This document shows, piece after piece, positions 15,101 to 30,164 of a DNA stretch of 64,000 bases. The position numbers and the translations under genes are program-made. Every line of letters starts with the position of its first letter. Position 1 is the stretch's first letter. This stretch comes from Planococcus citri (taxonomy: Eukaryota; Arthropoda; Insecta; Hemiptera; Pseudococcidae). Location: the NCBI RefSeq assembly GCF_950023065.1, contig NC_088679.1, positions 50,034,001 to 50,098,000 of the forward strand, read 5' to 3'. The notes under the pieces are model-generated. The model was not told the DNA's origin and did not search any database. It saw only the letters and a list, made by a program, of their open reading frames with translations.

Positions 15101-16398
15101 AACACTAAATGTGAGGGGAAGAGGGCTTATACATTAGTTTTCTTATTCAAATTATGTGTGCCACGAAGTAATTATCAATCCGCTAAACGACAGTTTATTT
15201 TGTTTTTGTTACAGGTGAGTTCAAGTTTTGCCATAAAAATTATATGGATGCGTGATAATAAGTAAGTTTATTGTTTATAATTGTGTAATCCTTTGAAATT
15301 GGTTGGTGTGACACCTCTTCAAGCCATGCTCAATTGTCAGTCAATTTGAACCAGAAATTAATTCGTAATTTACTGAGAATCAAGTGTGGAAGAGAACGGT
15401 TTACTTGAAACATTATTGTCTATTTGTGCTTTTTCCATTTGTTGATCAATAGGTAGTGTTGTTTCCAAAATTTTCTCCAATAGTTTTCGCCTCTCATAAA
15501 GATTTTGAATAGTTCTGCTATACTTTCAACGATTTTTTAAAGCAAATCATTCTAACCGATGGAAAAAATTCTAAACACGACAAAAAAAATCGAAAAAACA
15601 TAATAGATACCAAAATACTCCACTCAAACAAATTTTCGTCACTCAATTTCATTTTTTAATTTTTGGGTTTTTTCTGAATTCCAAATTTGCCCCTTTTTCC
15701 ATGAAAAAAATCAAAATATTTGTATAACTCAAACCGCAGTTTTTGGGTTGCCCCAAAAGCTAAAGTGAAAAGAGCTTCTGAACAATATCTAGAAAAATTA
15801 ATAAAACATTTTTTTAAGATATTACGAAAAACAAAAAATACATATATATATTTTCGAGGGAGTTCAGCACGTTTCTGGAGAAAAGTGTGAGTAGGTACGT
15901 TGTGAAATCATTGTCGGAATTTGAGCTCATTCGTTTTATTTAAACACGAGGGATCGTGTTGAAAAGCATAGAAACAAACGCGGAATAAACTTTGGCGGAC
16001 GCAAACAAAATTCAAACTCTTCTCTATTAATCACCGGATGATGTACGCGTATTTATTCAGTCGATTAATAAATGATGGAAAAATACGGTGAAATTTAGTT
16101 CAAAAAACATTCCCAAAGTTGGTTAGTTTGAAGGGGAAATCCACCATAGTATAGTCATTTCCCTGTTCTCTTGAAAGGTTGCGAATAGACTTGCTTTCTG
16201 GTGACATTTTGTTATTCGCCACCTGCTGGGCAGCGTACAGATATTTAGGATTTTTTATGTACCATTGCTGACGCGTCAACTTATACCAATACGAATGTTC
16301 GGAGTATTTAAAATTTGGTTTTCCATTTTACAATCAGGGTATCTTTTGATCATGAAAATACATGCTAGCATTTTTATTTGCCTTCAAAAACTCTCGAG
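12173..16398. other. Gene-free stretch
   Basis: A+T-rich with no supported exon or RNA gene. A CTGTTCTCTT...TTGCGAA segment near 16160-16200 resembles one near 9728-9765, which may be another old dispersed repeat. Confidence 0.45.
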
Positions 16399-16560
16399 GT
16401 TAATAAAATTGCATAACCTGTTTGCCGTAAGTAAATACGAAGTTGTCTCGTGGTAGTGAAAAGTGCATGATGCCGGTTTGAAACTTCATTCTAGCAAAAC
16501 CAGAGTTCCAATGTTGAAAGTCCAAACTTCAGTGTCATTAGTTTTCGATGACGCTAATTT
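16399..16560 (+). repeat. Dispersed repeat A, copy 1
   Basis: The copy begins with a 34-bp motif: GTTAATAAAATTGCATAACC followed by TGTTTGCCGTAA. It continues with GAAGTTGTCTCGTGG, GTGCAT and, further on, GTC(A)AAACTTC and GATGACGC. The copy at 22127 shares these segments in the same order and orientation. The interior is diverged. No coding capacity is seen. Confidence 0.65.
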
Positions 16561-19500
16561 CATTTTTGATAACTCTGTGACCTCCGAAACTCAAAAAAAG
16601 TACACCTAGCTGTGGAAAATATGAATTTTTTTAGAAAAACGATGTTGGTATCAGGGTTTTTGGGAATGCTACAATTTCATTTTCAATCATCGCTTATTGA
16701 TTCCAAAACCATAAAATGTGCTCCGAAGGGGAGGAGGGGAGGAGGTCAAAATTTTAAAATACTCTCTATTTAAGATTAGCTGTTTGGTGCAATTAGGAAA
16801 ACGAATAGATTTTTTGAATTTTTTAATCTTGAAAATAATAAATTTGAATTTTGATTTGTAAGTTGACATTGTTTTGTTGAGATTTTGAAGTTGTGATCGT
16901 GGTTCTCAGTATTTACATCTCGTCTTTACAACTTTTCATCGTATAGCTTTCGTGCGAATTATTGACGTATTTCGGAGAGTTTTATTGAGGTTTTGAGGCA
17001 ACTTTCATTGCACTTCTGCCTTCTGGTAATTCTGGCAAGGATTTGGATAATTTTGATGTGATTTTAGCTGAATTTTGGATTCTAGACGTTTCAATTGAGT
17101 TGTGTATTTGTATTTCGGGTGGATTTCGTGATTATTTCAAAGTAATTTTGAATGAATTTTAGATGATCTGAAATAAGACTTTTGGCGGATTTCCGTAGAT
17201 TTTGAGCAAAATTTGTAAAATTTTGTCCAAATTTTTAGCGAATAAATGAAATAAATAATTTCTAATTTTGAATTATTTCAATGTACATACTACAGTCGTA
17301 CATACCTCTGGTATCTTATTAGTGTACGTGTAATGTAAAAATAATATGCGACGGGGTGATAACCTACTCGTTGAAAAAACATGTAAAATGATCTTATCCA
17401 AGGGTCAGTTGATGAAAATTTAAATTCGTCATAACCGCATAATACAGCTTCACGACGAGTAGTTCATGTTCATACTCGTACAACATGAAAACTACCCAAC
17501 TGGGAATTTTTTAGCTTTCGTATCAAATATTACGCGAAAATTTTTATCGCGAGAAATGTTCAAATTTAATTCTAACCGTTATACAAGCCGTAAATTTAAT
17601 TATGCACGAAATTAATTAATTAATCGAATTAAAATTCAGGAATACTCAAAGTATAGTGGAATTTTTGACCTATAAACCCAGTGCTAACGAATTATCAGCG
17701 AGTCATTGCTTTTACGCGTATTATATTATGTTCAACATTTTGTAATAGTATTTTAGTCGCAATGAAATATGAATTATTAAGCTTTCGCCGGCCTAATTCG
17801 AAAATTATGCTATTTCAAACACTCCAATTCTTAACTAAAGAACCATTGAAAGTTTCAGTTTTTCAACGAAAACATTACTTTTATGTACACCTTATTTCCC
17901 TGAAATTAAACAGAAACTTTACAAAACTTCTGTCGAACTTTTGTTTAATTTTAAATTCTACAAGTTTTTACTTTTACCTTCTTCAAAGCGAGACGGAGGA
18001 AAAAAAGGGTTAAGCGTGTATTTTGATTTTTTGAAGGCCGTTGAGCCTGCGTATGAAATGTTTAAGTTTTGGAAAAAAAATAACAAACAAATACGTATAC
18101 ATTAAGTAAGTCTAAGTATACGTATACTATGCAGGATGGATCGAATTTTGTTGTTTTCTTTTCGCAAGTTGGACGATGATTCTGCAAAGTTATATATCTA
18201 GGTATTTAAATCATGCCATAAAAATTCCTTCGCTTTTCTAGATTCAACTTTTTGCACGCGAGAGCAATCTGGTGAGTGTATTTTGAAAAGTTTCGTCATC
18301 TTTATAATATTTATTTTGAGATCATATGGCAAGCTTGGAAAAACATTGAGATAGGATCAACGCTCATCATTCTAAAATTCCTATGCCACTTTTTTGATTT
18401 CTATCGTATTCAACACAAAAATCAAAATTCATGCATCATGCTTTCGACTTTCGAGCACAAAAAAACTTGATATTTCTCTGTTCACTTTTTCAATTGATTT
18501 GAATGGTTTGAAGAAGCGGCACCTTTAATAAATTTTTATAGCAGAGAATTTAATCACTTTTTCTCGAATTTAAAGCACTTGAATGAAACTACTTATTGAT
18601 TCAACTTCAACATCACGGTGATAAGTTGTTTGAAATTTTGAATGCAGGCTGCTAACAAACTGTGGTTTTTGCCGCATCGCTGGATAAAAAGTCGCAAATG
18701 GGCGGTTGCCTTTGGCTATTCTCCATTGTTGCCACCTTTTTCGAGGGTTCAAAGGTTTTCGTCGTTGTTGAAGAAAATAAGTTTTAATTTTTATTTATTT
18801 CGTGGAAGAAAACTTTTTTTTTAAAATTGTGGTTTTATGCTCTGAATATTTTCTTTCAACTTTGAATCGCTTGCTTATACATATGTTTTTTTTGTTTATA
18901 AAATTTAGAGCTGTTTGGAAAGTTACCTAATTTTGCTAGAGAAATTTTCGGATATACTTACCTCATAGTTGTTTTATTCGGTGTCAAAAATATTATTCAC
19001 CTTCGCGATTTTTTTTTGTTTAAATTTTTTTAATTCAACACGTGGCCTGGTTGTAGTCCATTCAATTTTGAAGGTGTCCTAGAAATCATCTGATGGCACT
19101 TAATTGATTCTCAGAACTACATACTATCGAGAAAGAAAGGGTGAGCAAACGATTCCGAATCCATTTAATGTTGTATGTATACGATTTCCTAGCAAACAGC
19201 CTCTCCTGCACCTCCCCCCTGTTTCAGGAAAGTGGAATGATTACTTGGCCTGATTTTCTCTTCAAAAATTTGTTCTTTATTTTCTAGATACGTGATTCAT
19301 TCATTTATAGATTTTTTGTGGTCATCTTCTTATTATACCTACTTGATAAATCTGAGTCGAGTACCAATTATAGTCAAATTTTAATTTACAAATATAAACG
19401 TATTTTGTGGTCCCATATTCATCAGACAGCTTGTGTACTTTCTAAAAATTTGAAGTAGAGGAATAATTGACTCGTGGAAAAGGGGTGACATTTTTATAAG

Positions 19501-22082
19501 GTTATTTCAAGAGCCAGAATTATATAGACATGAATATTAAATTACTCTCTCCCTTTCCTCCGTAGAACTCTCGGAAATAAAAGAACATGCAAATTTCGAT
19601 TCATTCCGACACAACGACGTATACTTACGTAATGTTTATAAGTAAAATTTGTTGAGAAAAAATGCAAAATGTAGCTGAGCGCCGCAGAGATCTATTATTT
19701 ATACACCATTTGTGTTTTTTGGTTCGTAGCCATTGAAATGGGCGAATTTTATAATTTAAATTCTGAAAAGCGAGCCGAGAAAACGAGGAAAAAATCTTTC
19801 GGTTCAACTATCAATTATGCAAAACTATAAATTCGACGCGTCGAATCGTCGAATGTGCCGCTCGTCTTCGGTGTTGAACGATCGTGTAAGAAAAACAACT
19901 AATACTTCACCAAGCATACGAGATGGTGTACACGTAGTACATATAACATCAATTTACTCGATGAATATGTATTATTGTGGAAAGGTACAATTTAGTACCT
20001 ACCTACCTACCTACATTCGGATTTATTCGTGTTTTGATACATTCGTCATTATGCGTTGTTAATCTGCTGGTAAATCATTTTTCATCGAGTAATATTTTAG
20101 CGCAAAGTAAAGCGGTTAAATTTCAAACGAAGCAATAGTATGTCATTAATTCTCTTCCATCTCGGCGAAATAATGAAAAATTTGAGTTATTATGGCTTAT
20201 ATTCGACTCACAAAAGGTTATACGCGAGGTTTTTTCTTTCTTTTCTGCAAAAGTTTTTAAGTTAATTGGAAATTGATAATTTACGACGCGGTTACCAAAA
20301 AAAAAAAAAAGGAGGAAACGAAGGAAGGGGGTGGGATAGTTGTATTCAGAAATCAAACAAACATATGTATGTGGTAGGTATAAATGTACGAATCTCTTTT
20401 TTTCTGACGCATGTTTAGTGTAAAATGCGCGTCTAGTAAATATGAATGAGTACGAATCCCTTCGCCATTTTGGCGTATCCATCCTCTCACCAGATCAAGC
20501 AACGTTTAGCGATGATCCCATGAAAATGAAATATTACTCCAAAGCTATGGTGTGACGTTTGAACACGAATTTGGAACTCCGAAATATTCCAATAGAGTAA
20601 AAAGCACCGGATGTAATCCAATAATCCGCTTATCACATTTCTTATCGTATCACGAATTATAAACGATATCTCGCTGGGGAATACGTGTTTTTTCCAGTGC
20701 GGAAAACCGAAATATTTATTTTTCCTTAACTCAAATTCCACAAACTACTGCATCATATTTTGATAATTTCAAAATAATGCGAGAACAATTTTTTGAATTA
20801 TGTGCTCGTCGTATATCAACCATCGAACTATTGTACGAGGTTGTCGGATAGGCCCGGCGACTAATTTCGTGATTTTTTCCGCATTGTTCTCTGCGAGCAC
20901 CCATCTGATAATATGTAGGTATACTGTTGTATCCGATGGAGTATTGTATTCTGATTTATGAGCTAGCAAAACATTCTCGCAGGTTTTCTCATTCTTCCTT
21001 GTAAGTTACTTTTCTTTCACGTCAAACTTGAAGGTTCCACTTCGATAACATTGTTTCGAAAATAATGTCAAAAGTATGTCGATTTGGATTCATTATTTTT
21101 AAAAATCTTTCATTCGCGCTGAAAATTTATTCTTTTACAGCCTATATTCAAAAATGTCTCTTGTAAGTTTTTTATGGATGGCTTTACTTAAAGTGTGCTT
21201 CAACTACAGGTATTGATTTTCTTGGCGAGATAGTTTCTAAACTAATGCAAGAGTATTTCTCTTTTTAGGTTTTCTTCTCCTTTTTTTTTTTTTTTTTTTT
21301 CAAATTTTTACCTGCTTCAAGACAGGGCTATTTTCTCATCTTGAAGCATCATACATCTAAATTTCTCTGGCTATGACAAAACAATGTGTTATTCTATTGG
21401 TTATTCGAGGAGTTTTGTGATAATAATGTTGCATCTAATCGAAAAAAAATCATTTTCCAAGTATTAGTACATATTTTTGGTGTGGTTTTTGGCTATGTTT
21501 TCATTGTAATTTGAGATTAAGGAATTACGGATTTTTATACGATTCCTATACTTGAAATTGAATAAGAATCCTACAGAATAAAGCAAAAGCAATCGTCATA
21601 TAAAATGACTCGTGAGATTTTGGCGCAATTTAGCGTAATTAAATGAGAAACTCATTATAGACTTACAAGAATATCTTTGATTACCAAGTTTAAAAAAATG
21701 CATTTTCCCCTTTATTTTCGACTTTGAACTTTTACTTGCAGGCGAAGAAGAAAAGGGCATGTTGAGTATCTACTTGAAAATTTCAGATTTTCAACAGGTC
21801 ATTTTGAAGCAATTTCAAACTGTTTTCAATGCACCATCGGATTCTGAAGAAAAATAATTTAAAATTGACTTCCTGTCAGACAGTATTATTTTTTGTCTTC
21901 TGAAAAATTCAAAAATTCGCTGAAAAAGTTTGAAGGTATCCCCCCCCCCTTCTCGATCGGTTTTGGAGCTCAAAATATGGGTAAATAAAAACATTTTGAG
22001 CTGATCTGAAGCCCTCAGTATGTTTCAGTCTGCCTCATTCACTCTTGAAATCGAAATATGCGGAGGAAGAAGAACACGAAAC
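16561..22082. other. Gene-free stretch
   Basis: No supported gene. It contains a (CTAC)n tract at about 19995-20014, a poly-A run near 20297-20310 and a poly-T run near 21280-21300. Small opposite-strand ORFs around 18570-18824 overlap each other and have no recognisable motif. Confidence 0.45.
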
Positions 22083-22300
22083 GTTAATAAAAATGTCTGC
22101 ATTGTTTGCCGTAAAAAGCAGCTGATGTTAATAAAATTGCATAACCTGTTTGCCGTAAATATAATATGAAGTTGTCTCGTGGCGTTGAATGGTGCATCGC
22201 ACCCTACAGGTGAGAAACTTGACCGAACAAATCGCAAGTTGTGAAGTTGAAATGTCAAAACTTCGGTATCAGGGGGTTGTTGATGACGCGGGGGTGGGGA
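22083..22300 (+). repeat. Dispersed repeat A, copy 2 with doubled motif
   Basis: Two versions of the 34-bp motif occur 44 bp apart: 22083-22116 (diverged centre) and 22127-22160. Both keep the outer parts GTTAATAAAA and TGTTTGCCGTAAA. After the second, the sequence follows copy 1 for about 140 bp (GAAGTTGTCTCGTGG, GTGCAT, CAAAACTTC, GATGACGC). Confidence 0.65.
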
Positions 22301-25300
22301 TGGATAAATAATTCGAAAGCAGTTATGTTTGAGCTTTTTTTGCGTTTTGTGTGTAGATATACGGTATTTTGATTGAGTTTCGTGTGTATTTTTCGTGAAC
22401 GAAAGTACATTTCTAACAGAGCGTTTCAGGGTATTTTTATTTACAATTTTTATGTATTTTTTTATTATTTATTTTTTTTAGAAAAATCATTTTCAAAATC
22501 CTTTTCTGCCGATTCAAATTCATATTTTCGTTAGCTATTTTCAAATTTAAAAAAAAAAATTTGAATGCTTATGAAAAATTTACGTTATTTTCTTGGAAGT
22601 TGATAGTAGCAATTTTTTCAAAAAAGGAGTCAAGAGTAGGTATATCGAAGTATTTTATACAGAAAATTAAGTACATACAATTTTTAGGCATTCTCAATTT
22701 GAAAGTCTCAATGTAATTGAAAAATTTTATGTAAATTTCAATATTTAGGCTAATTTATAAACAACATTTTTTGAATGCATTGTATACCGTAAGTATACAC
22801 TCTCACGTAATCAGAGAATCTCCAACACATTCAATTGCAGGTGGTGTACCAAAAACCAAAATACCAACTTTGTAACCGCTACATAACGCCAGTGTAATGA
22901 AATTGCGAGGTTTCAGAGTAACCCCACTTTACGACGTACACTTATTTTCATATGCTCTTTTGATATGTTTTTCAATTACGTAATGTAATATAAAATTAAC
23001 ATTATGAGAAAAAAATCTATTAAAATAATTATAATGCAGTTTTTTTCACTGCAGGAATATAAGGCCTAAAAAAAAAGTTTTAGTAAGAAAAGTGCTGCGT
23101 TATGCATTCCATTCCTTTTGCCTCGAACTGCATCTGGTCAACGCTATCGATTCTTGTATGCAGTGTAACTTATCGGCGGCGGTATTACCTATAACTAGAA
23201 TTTACGAAGGATTTTTTTTGTTTTTTTGATAATCAGAAATTTTGATTAAGTTCTAGATGAACTTGCAATTGTCCTTTTTAATTATGTTTGGCTGATTTTT
23301 AAAATTGAGAATTTTCCCAAACAGCTTTTAAAATCGAAGTAGATAATATCAAATAGATACTGGGAAGGTACTAAAAATATTTGTACCTATGTGAATAGGT
23401 ATATTCTACCCATGTGTAAAAATATTTTCAGATTGGGTGGTACTCGTAATTTCAAGGTAATTAGAAAGCAAATTCGAATGAATGTTTACTGAAATGTCGA
23501 AATTAAACTGATACCTTTTAATGCAGACGTTCCGACTGCGAAGTAAACTTTCATAGACATTTTATGCTTGAAATCGGTCAAAAGGCTAAATAACGTTAAC
23601 GTCGAATAAATGGACTTACGATGTATAAGAATATATAGGCCCGCTAATTTTACACAAATTGAAAATTAATCGTTGAAAATGACGAGTTGCGGACAGTAAC
23701 AAGTTTTTCGGTACGTTTAAAATTGGAACATTTTAACGCTAATTGCAAATGCAATTAAAAGAGAGTGCCCACGCACAATATTAATGGAAATGGTCTTTGT
23801 TAAAATTCATCGTTTGCTATATCGATTCAAGTAGCTGTGACCGGAATTTACAAATTAATGACAAAATATATGTATAGTATAAAACCTTTGTCGAAGCAAG
23901 TCTGTTGAAATGCTTTAGTAACAGCTGTTTTATAATAGACAAACCATTTGGTATTCGTCGCTGTGGAGTGGAAATAAATTTTTTTCGTTTCTTGAAATGA
24001 AAAAATGTAAAAAAAAAAAGAAGAAAAAAACACAGTTAGTAAACGAGTAAAATAAGTACTTTACGTGTTCTTGGGTATATATAGCATTTTTTCGTCGCTC
24101 ATTTTAAATTACGTCGAATTAATTACGAAAATAATACAAGTCTAAACTTTTTTCGTCTTATCAAAGGCGATAATGCGCGAGTAGATTTTTATGCTCGTGT
24201 TTTAGATTAATAATTACTTTTTTGCAAATAAAAAACTTGAAGATAAAAAATGAAAGTTTTTTTCTTTACTACGTTATTTTATGTACGTACCTTTAAGCGG
24301 TAAAATTTTGCATTTTCGAAAAAACCCACATTTTAAAAAAAAATATACCTACCTATATATCGAAAAAAGAATTCGTCTTTTTTTTTTTTTTACTTTGGTA
24401 AAATCTATTTTGGCAATAAGCCATTATGAAAGGTTTAATTTAAGTGAAGAGAACCGTTTACCAGGCATATAACTCACATGTAGGAATATAATAAGACTGG
24501 CGTGTATTTTGTACATGACATAGGAGTTTTTATGTATGTATCTTTCCTGAAGGCAGTTTTAAGGTGTGCCTATTACCTGACTAATTTATAATGTTACGAA
24601 ATTCAAAACATTAGATTTTCAATGGTTTCGTAAAACAACTACGGATGTACTGTACGTAGGCTGCTTATTTTGAGCAATGTGTTTCATCGACGCTCTGTAT
24701 TTAAGGAAATTAGTAAACGTTGAAATATGTGTGTACTGTGTACTGTGTACCTACATGTTTCCAAGTGAATAAAGAGATAACAAATGGTTGTCGATGTAAT
24801 TTCGCCGTATTGAAAACTGCATCCCTTAGTGAATAGAATGGTTTCCAATGTTATGCTTTCGTTAAATGGTATCAATAGTTAAAAGAAAATCTATAGCATA
24901 AGTACATTTATGTAGATGAACAAAATTACATATAACGATTACGGTACTTGTATGTACGAGACGAATCCCACTGCTTTTACTTTATAATACCATACGAGGG
25001 ATTTTTTTTTGTATGTTCCGGTTGTTTCTTTTTTCTCTCATCGTGAAACAAAGTATTACTTGGCTGCGGTTTTCGTACGTTTATAGACGTGTGTGTAATC
25101 ATGCGATGTACAGATGGATTTTTATTGCAATTCGTAATAACGTGAAAATCGAATCTTATATATATTTCTATAATGTATAAATTTACATTCATATTACTTT
25201 CATAAGATGGTAAAATTTCTCTGCAAGTGATGCGAGAATACGAATATTTGTGGCCATATGAAAAAATTTCATTATTTACATAAGCAGTGTAATGAAATCC

Positions 25301-26324
25301 TTCTTTACTTTTATGTTGTGGTGGAATCTCACAAGATCTTACAAAAAATGCATTCTCGTTGGAACAGTTTAAAGAAGATATCGAAGGAGTTGGATGCTAT
25401 AGTTTCTACAAAGTATTTCACCGTTTTACTTTTATCGAAAATTGTACGATTGTATTTTTCTGTTTCACGTGTTGGTGAAAGCTGGACATGGTTAAATTAT
25501 CGACGGTACTTAGTTGATGAAAAAAATTCCATTTCTTCTTAATGAGCATGATTTTTGAAATATTTATTACTTACTGCATTTTTTCAAAATTATATTCGTC
25601 TTAATCCAATCCTGAGAGCTCCGCTGTGTTTCCCCACGCGCTATCGTGGAAAGTTTTGCGTTCGAGCGCAGGATCTGCGACTTCGCGTTTATCATTTTTT
25701 CTTTCTACTAAAAATTTTTGCACCATTTCGTAACTTTCAAAATTTTAGTATTTTAGTGTGATATTACAAGGTAACGTGAACATATTCTGTGAAAAAAACG
25801 ACTGTACCTATAAAACTTCATTACAAAACAGCCGATTGAAAATTTTAAAATGTCATTAAGTCAGTGAAAAATCATCGAAATAATTCAACAAAAAAAATTA
25901 CACAACTTCCTCTTCCTTCTATAAGAATAAATTTCAGAAAAAAACATCTCTTCATCTCGATTTGGCAAAAATGAAAAAAAAGACCAAAAAAAAACACACA
26001 TTTTGGCTCGCCATTACAAAATAATTGCGCTCGGGAGTCAACATTTCTGTCCAAAATTTCACCTCATCCTAGTCGATCTTTTAAACCGAGTTTTGTTTGA
26101 AAAGTTGACGGGAGACTTTTCGGCCATCTTAGCTTTCTATATACTCTTCGTAGATAGCTCATTTCTGGATAAATTCGTGTTTTGACAATCATGATTGCCA
26201 ATTTCCAAAAGCAAGAGTCAAAAACATACAATTTCTTTGAGTTTTTGAAATTAGCAATCAATCATCATTTTTAAAAAATTGGCATAACACTGTATTTCCA
26301 AATATTCTTACAGTTCCAGAAATG
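22301..26324. other. Gene-free stretch
   Basis: No supported exon. It contains poly-A/T runs and a short TGTGTAC tandem near 24729-24750. Open frames are short and unrecognised. Confidence 0.45.
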
Positions 26325-26600
26325 CAATATGAGAAGAAAATGTGCATTTTCAAAACACGAATTCACCCAAAAAAAGCGATTCAAAAATTTTCAAATGTTC
26401 AGTAAAACCCTGAAGGTGGGCTTGGATTTTGATGGAAATGACCTAGGAAGACAGAATCTCAAAAATGATCCTTTAAAATTAATTGGGCAGGAGTTGGAGC
26501 AAAAAATGCACTCTTTGAGGTCTCATATCTTTCCTCGGGGGCACCTGTGGAGCTGACAATTTTCCTGACAATGAGTGACTTGAAAGAATTGCGAATAAAT
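26325..26600 (+). repeat. Dispersed repeat B, copy 1
   Basis: Shared with the 30165 copy in order: AAACACGAATTCACCCAAAA, then GATTCAnAAATTTTCAA, then TTGGATTTT, then TTGAGG.CTCA, TTCCTC and CACCT. Overall identity is moderate, so this is an old repeat. The open frame across it is not conserved between copies. Confidence 0.5.
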
Positions 26601-29600
26601 CGAAATACTCTTAGTAAAATATTTGATGAAAATTATTGACATTTTTCATTTGAAAGGAAGCGTCTTAATTTTTTGTTGGTTGTCTAGAAAGAGATGATCT
26701 GCACTTTTTTTTTCAATTTCTTTCCTTTTTTTTCTTGTTGAAGAATTACGATACCATCTTTTATCGAAGAACTAGTGCGCTTGAATATTGTTAATTCCAC
26801 AAATGTATGTACGTACCTACTTTGAATTACACAAAGTATAATTTTAGGTATTTTTATTATACTGTCAAGTATTTTGAATTACATCTACTCAATAATTTTA
26901 AATATGTATTCGTGTTTCCAAGCGAGATATTTGTATAAAACATTAACTAATCTTTGGATGTTCGGAATAAATACTTATTTGCAAAAATGATTCTAATACT
27001 TTTTATACGAAGAGCGTCATCCATGGTGATTTTTTACTTATACTTGAAATAAAATTTAACATGCATATATAGCTACGAATACCTACTTCTTTATTTAAGT
27101 TTAATTACGGAGTCGTCAATTTGAATGAATTCCGTAGTTATCTGCGGTATATACGATATTATTTGTTAATTCCGAAGAACGTAATGTCGCTGGTGTGGAA
27201 CATTGTTAAGATTAGTTGTTGGATGAATGAAAGAGGTAAATTTACATAGAGATGTGACACGATGTTCATTCCAATTTGCTGGAAGGTTATCAATAATTTG
27301 TTAATTCTAACTTTTGTTACATAGCTGAAGGTTGATTTAATGCTTACAATCCGAAATATGTGAATGATTGCGTAAATTTCGAAACAATTAAACCCCTCTC
27401 CACGAAGATTATACAAATATAATTATTCGTGGAAAGGAAAACTAAAATTTGGAGGTATTTGATTAAAAAAAAAAAAAGAGGAAAAAACTTTTTTGGCCAT
27501 GGAAGCGAAACGCTTTTTGAATAATGAGAATGTTTTTCATTTTGACTGCCAGCGTATCATTATAATGGGTTTCGCTACCAATAAATACAATATACGAGAT
27601 GAAGCGTCGGATACGAGTTTCGCATTTTTATAAACCATATTGAAAAATCGTCTAGCCTTTGGATATTATGCTACATGGTATTGAAAATACACGCGGCCTT
27701 TGATGCGATGATACGAAGATAAAAGAAATTTTATTTGAAACAGCCTTAAATTCGGTTTGAAAAATAGAAAAAAACATTTCTATGATAAAGCTATTGGTTA
27801 TTTTGATTCAAGAACGAGGTTCATTTTGCTTGTATGTAGTATTTTCGGGGCATTTTTTCTCCTCTAGATTTCAGTACCTGTGTTTTTCGTCGTGTAGTTA
27901 TGCCGTTCTGAAAAGATTTTCATGTTATATGTAGTTAAAATCATGAATTTTATGATTCTGAGTAATGTGAATTTGTACGTAATAAATAATGATGAACTGC
28001 ATATTAAACCGAAAGAAGTCAGATATCGACATCGTTATGGTCATAATGCTTAGAAAAAAAAATTACTGAACTTGGGAAAAATCTTTTGATCTCGCGCAGA
28101 TGTAGATGTACAAAAATTAGCATGTGGGCAAGTTGAGATGCGCGAAATCAAACTTGTATTTTTCATCCGACTTCAAAATGAATGTATCCATTATGTAAAA
28201 TATGTCGGGTCGATGGTTAAAATATTAATTTTCTTTAGGGTACCTGCTTCATTCACTATAGCAAAAGTTTTTAATCAATGTAAACATTAAAAAACTTGTT
28301 CAAGATTTATTCTTTTGAAAAATATCTTAAAGAAAGAATTGGACGAATTTTCTCAGTGGTTTGTGCTTCCTAATTTCAAATGTAAGCATTTGTTGAATTT
28401 AATTTCACGAGTGTATTTAGTTTACCTTGTACCTTGATGATTATTGCGAAAAGATGAGCATCGCCTTGTGGCATTTCAGCTGTTTTATGCGGTTGAATGT
28501 GGTGCGAATGAATAACTTGAATAATGTTGATTAATGAAAATTATTTTTGAAAATATCACTTTATGGGAATCGTGATTAATATACCGCCAATGTGAATGTT
28601 TTACCTTCTTTGTGATGAGTTGAAATTGTGGTATTTTGAAGGGTTTTGCGTAACTTTATCTGGTACCACACTTTTGAAACAAGAATAATAATTTTTAAAA
28701 TCACGCGATAAAATTTGTAATTGGAGGCGTAACTTTGCTTGGTAGGAATATACATAATATATGAATACTACAGGGTGCTTTGAAGGGTGTGTGTGCATTA
28801 AAAGATTTCAACTTTTAAATTTTGTTTTGCCATTTTTAAATTTTTAGTATAATGGGCAATGGTACGAGTATTCTCAAATTGTGCTTTTTATATACCTATT
28901 CGGCATCTCTGGTCAAGATTTATGTCTTTTTATGTGAATATGAAAAAGATGGGATAAATTTGAATCATTTTAATTAATAGGTACCTACCTACCATAAAAT
29001 AAAAATTTTCATGCAGTGTTTTTTGTATGAAAGTGGTCTGATGACTGATTCTTGATGTAGGATATTTTTAGAAAAAAAATATGCTTCGATGCCATTTCAA
29101 CTGACCTTTCACCCTCCACCCGGAGAACCCTGCTTTGTTTTAAACTGTTTCGTTTCTCCATTCCTATCACTCCTACAAACCATTTTTTTCTAACAAAGTT
29201 TTTTTTTTTTGTTTTTAATTAGAAGCTCATCTTTAATGTATTCTTGAATACTTTTCAATGAAAAAAATAAGTCATAAATTGAACTTATTTTACAGTTCTA
29301 TTGTTCAAAACAATCATACACAATTTAAAATCAATTTTTCTAAGTCCAATTTATTGCTCAAATCATAGCTCATGAATTTTATGAACTAATCACACGTATT
29401 ACAAAGTGCTTATTTTTCATTCGTCTGAAATTTCCTCGAACAAACGAAAGACATCTTTGATCTTTTGGTTGAGTCGGCGAAGTGATACAGCTAGAAAACA
29501 ATGCTGATATATAGATGATAATAAACGCCTTTCATCTTGCAGCGAAATTAACTCTTGATTCTATGGTTTCAAAAACCAAAGAATATTAAAAATCTCTCGC

Positions 29601-30164
29601 GAAATAACATCCACTCGTGCATACGTGTTAAAGAGAAATCTAACAATAGAAACTAAATGATAAAAGGCGACAAAACAACCGCCGTTTTTTTCTCCTCGTT
29701 GGCATAAATATTTAACTACACTATTTATTTTTGTTGATCTACCTACTCGTTGTAACACACGAACGTAATGAGGATTTTTTTCCCTTTCGGATGCGTTAAG
29801 ATTGCCAAATATGTTGAAGGATGTTGACTATAAAGTACTTAAGATTTTACGTTGACCTACGCCATTGTGTTCAAAATCTGTTAACAATTTACAAATCACT
29901 CATCTTTCGGTGAATTTGTGTTCTGATTTTGAAAATATTTTCTTCTCGAATATTGAGCAATCAATCTTGACAAAACATTGAAAAATATCATATCTGAAAA
30001 AAGGGGAATATTTTTAGATGCAGTGGTGCCAATTTCTTGGTCACTATTGCACATTTCAAAATGTTGACAGATTTTTGACTGTTTTTCTTAATTTTTTTAA
30101 AGGTGGCAAAAATGACCAAAAATTTGACAACATACAGCATTCAAAATGGTCTAATTGATATTTA
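26601..30164. other. Gene-free stretch
   Basis: A+T-rich with nothing supported beyond simple tracts. Confidence 0.45.

Noticed and set aside
18570..18824. Overlapping ORFs on both strands with an acceptor-like tgcag before GCTGCT
   Set aside because: Neither frame shows a recognisable protein, and I could not find a matching donor and phase for an exon.
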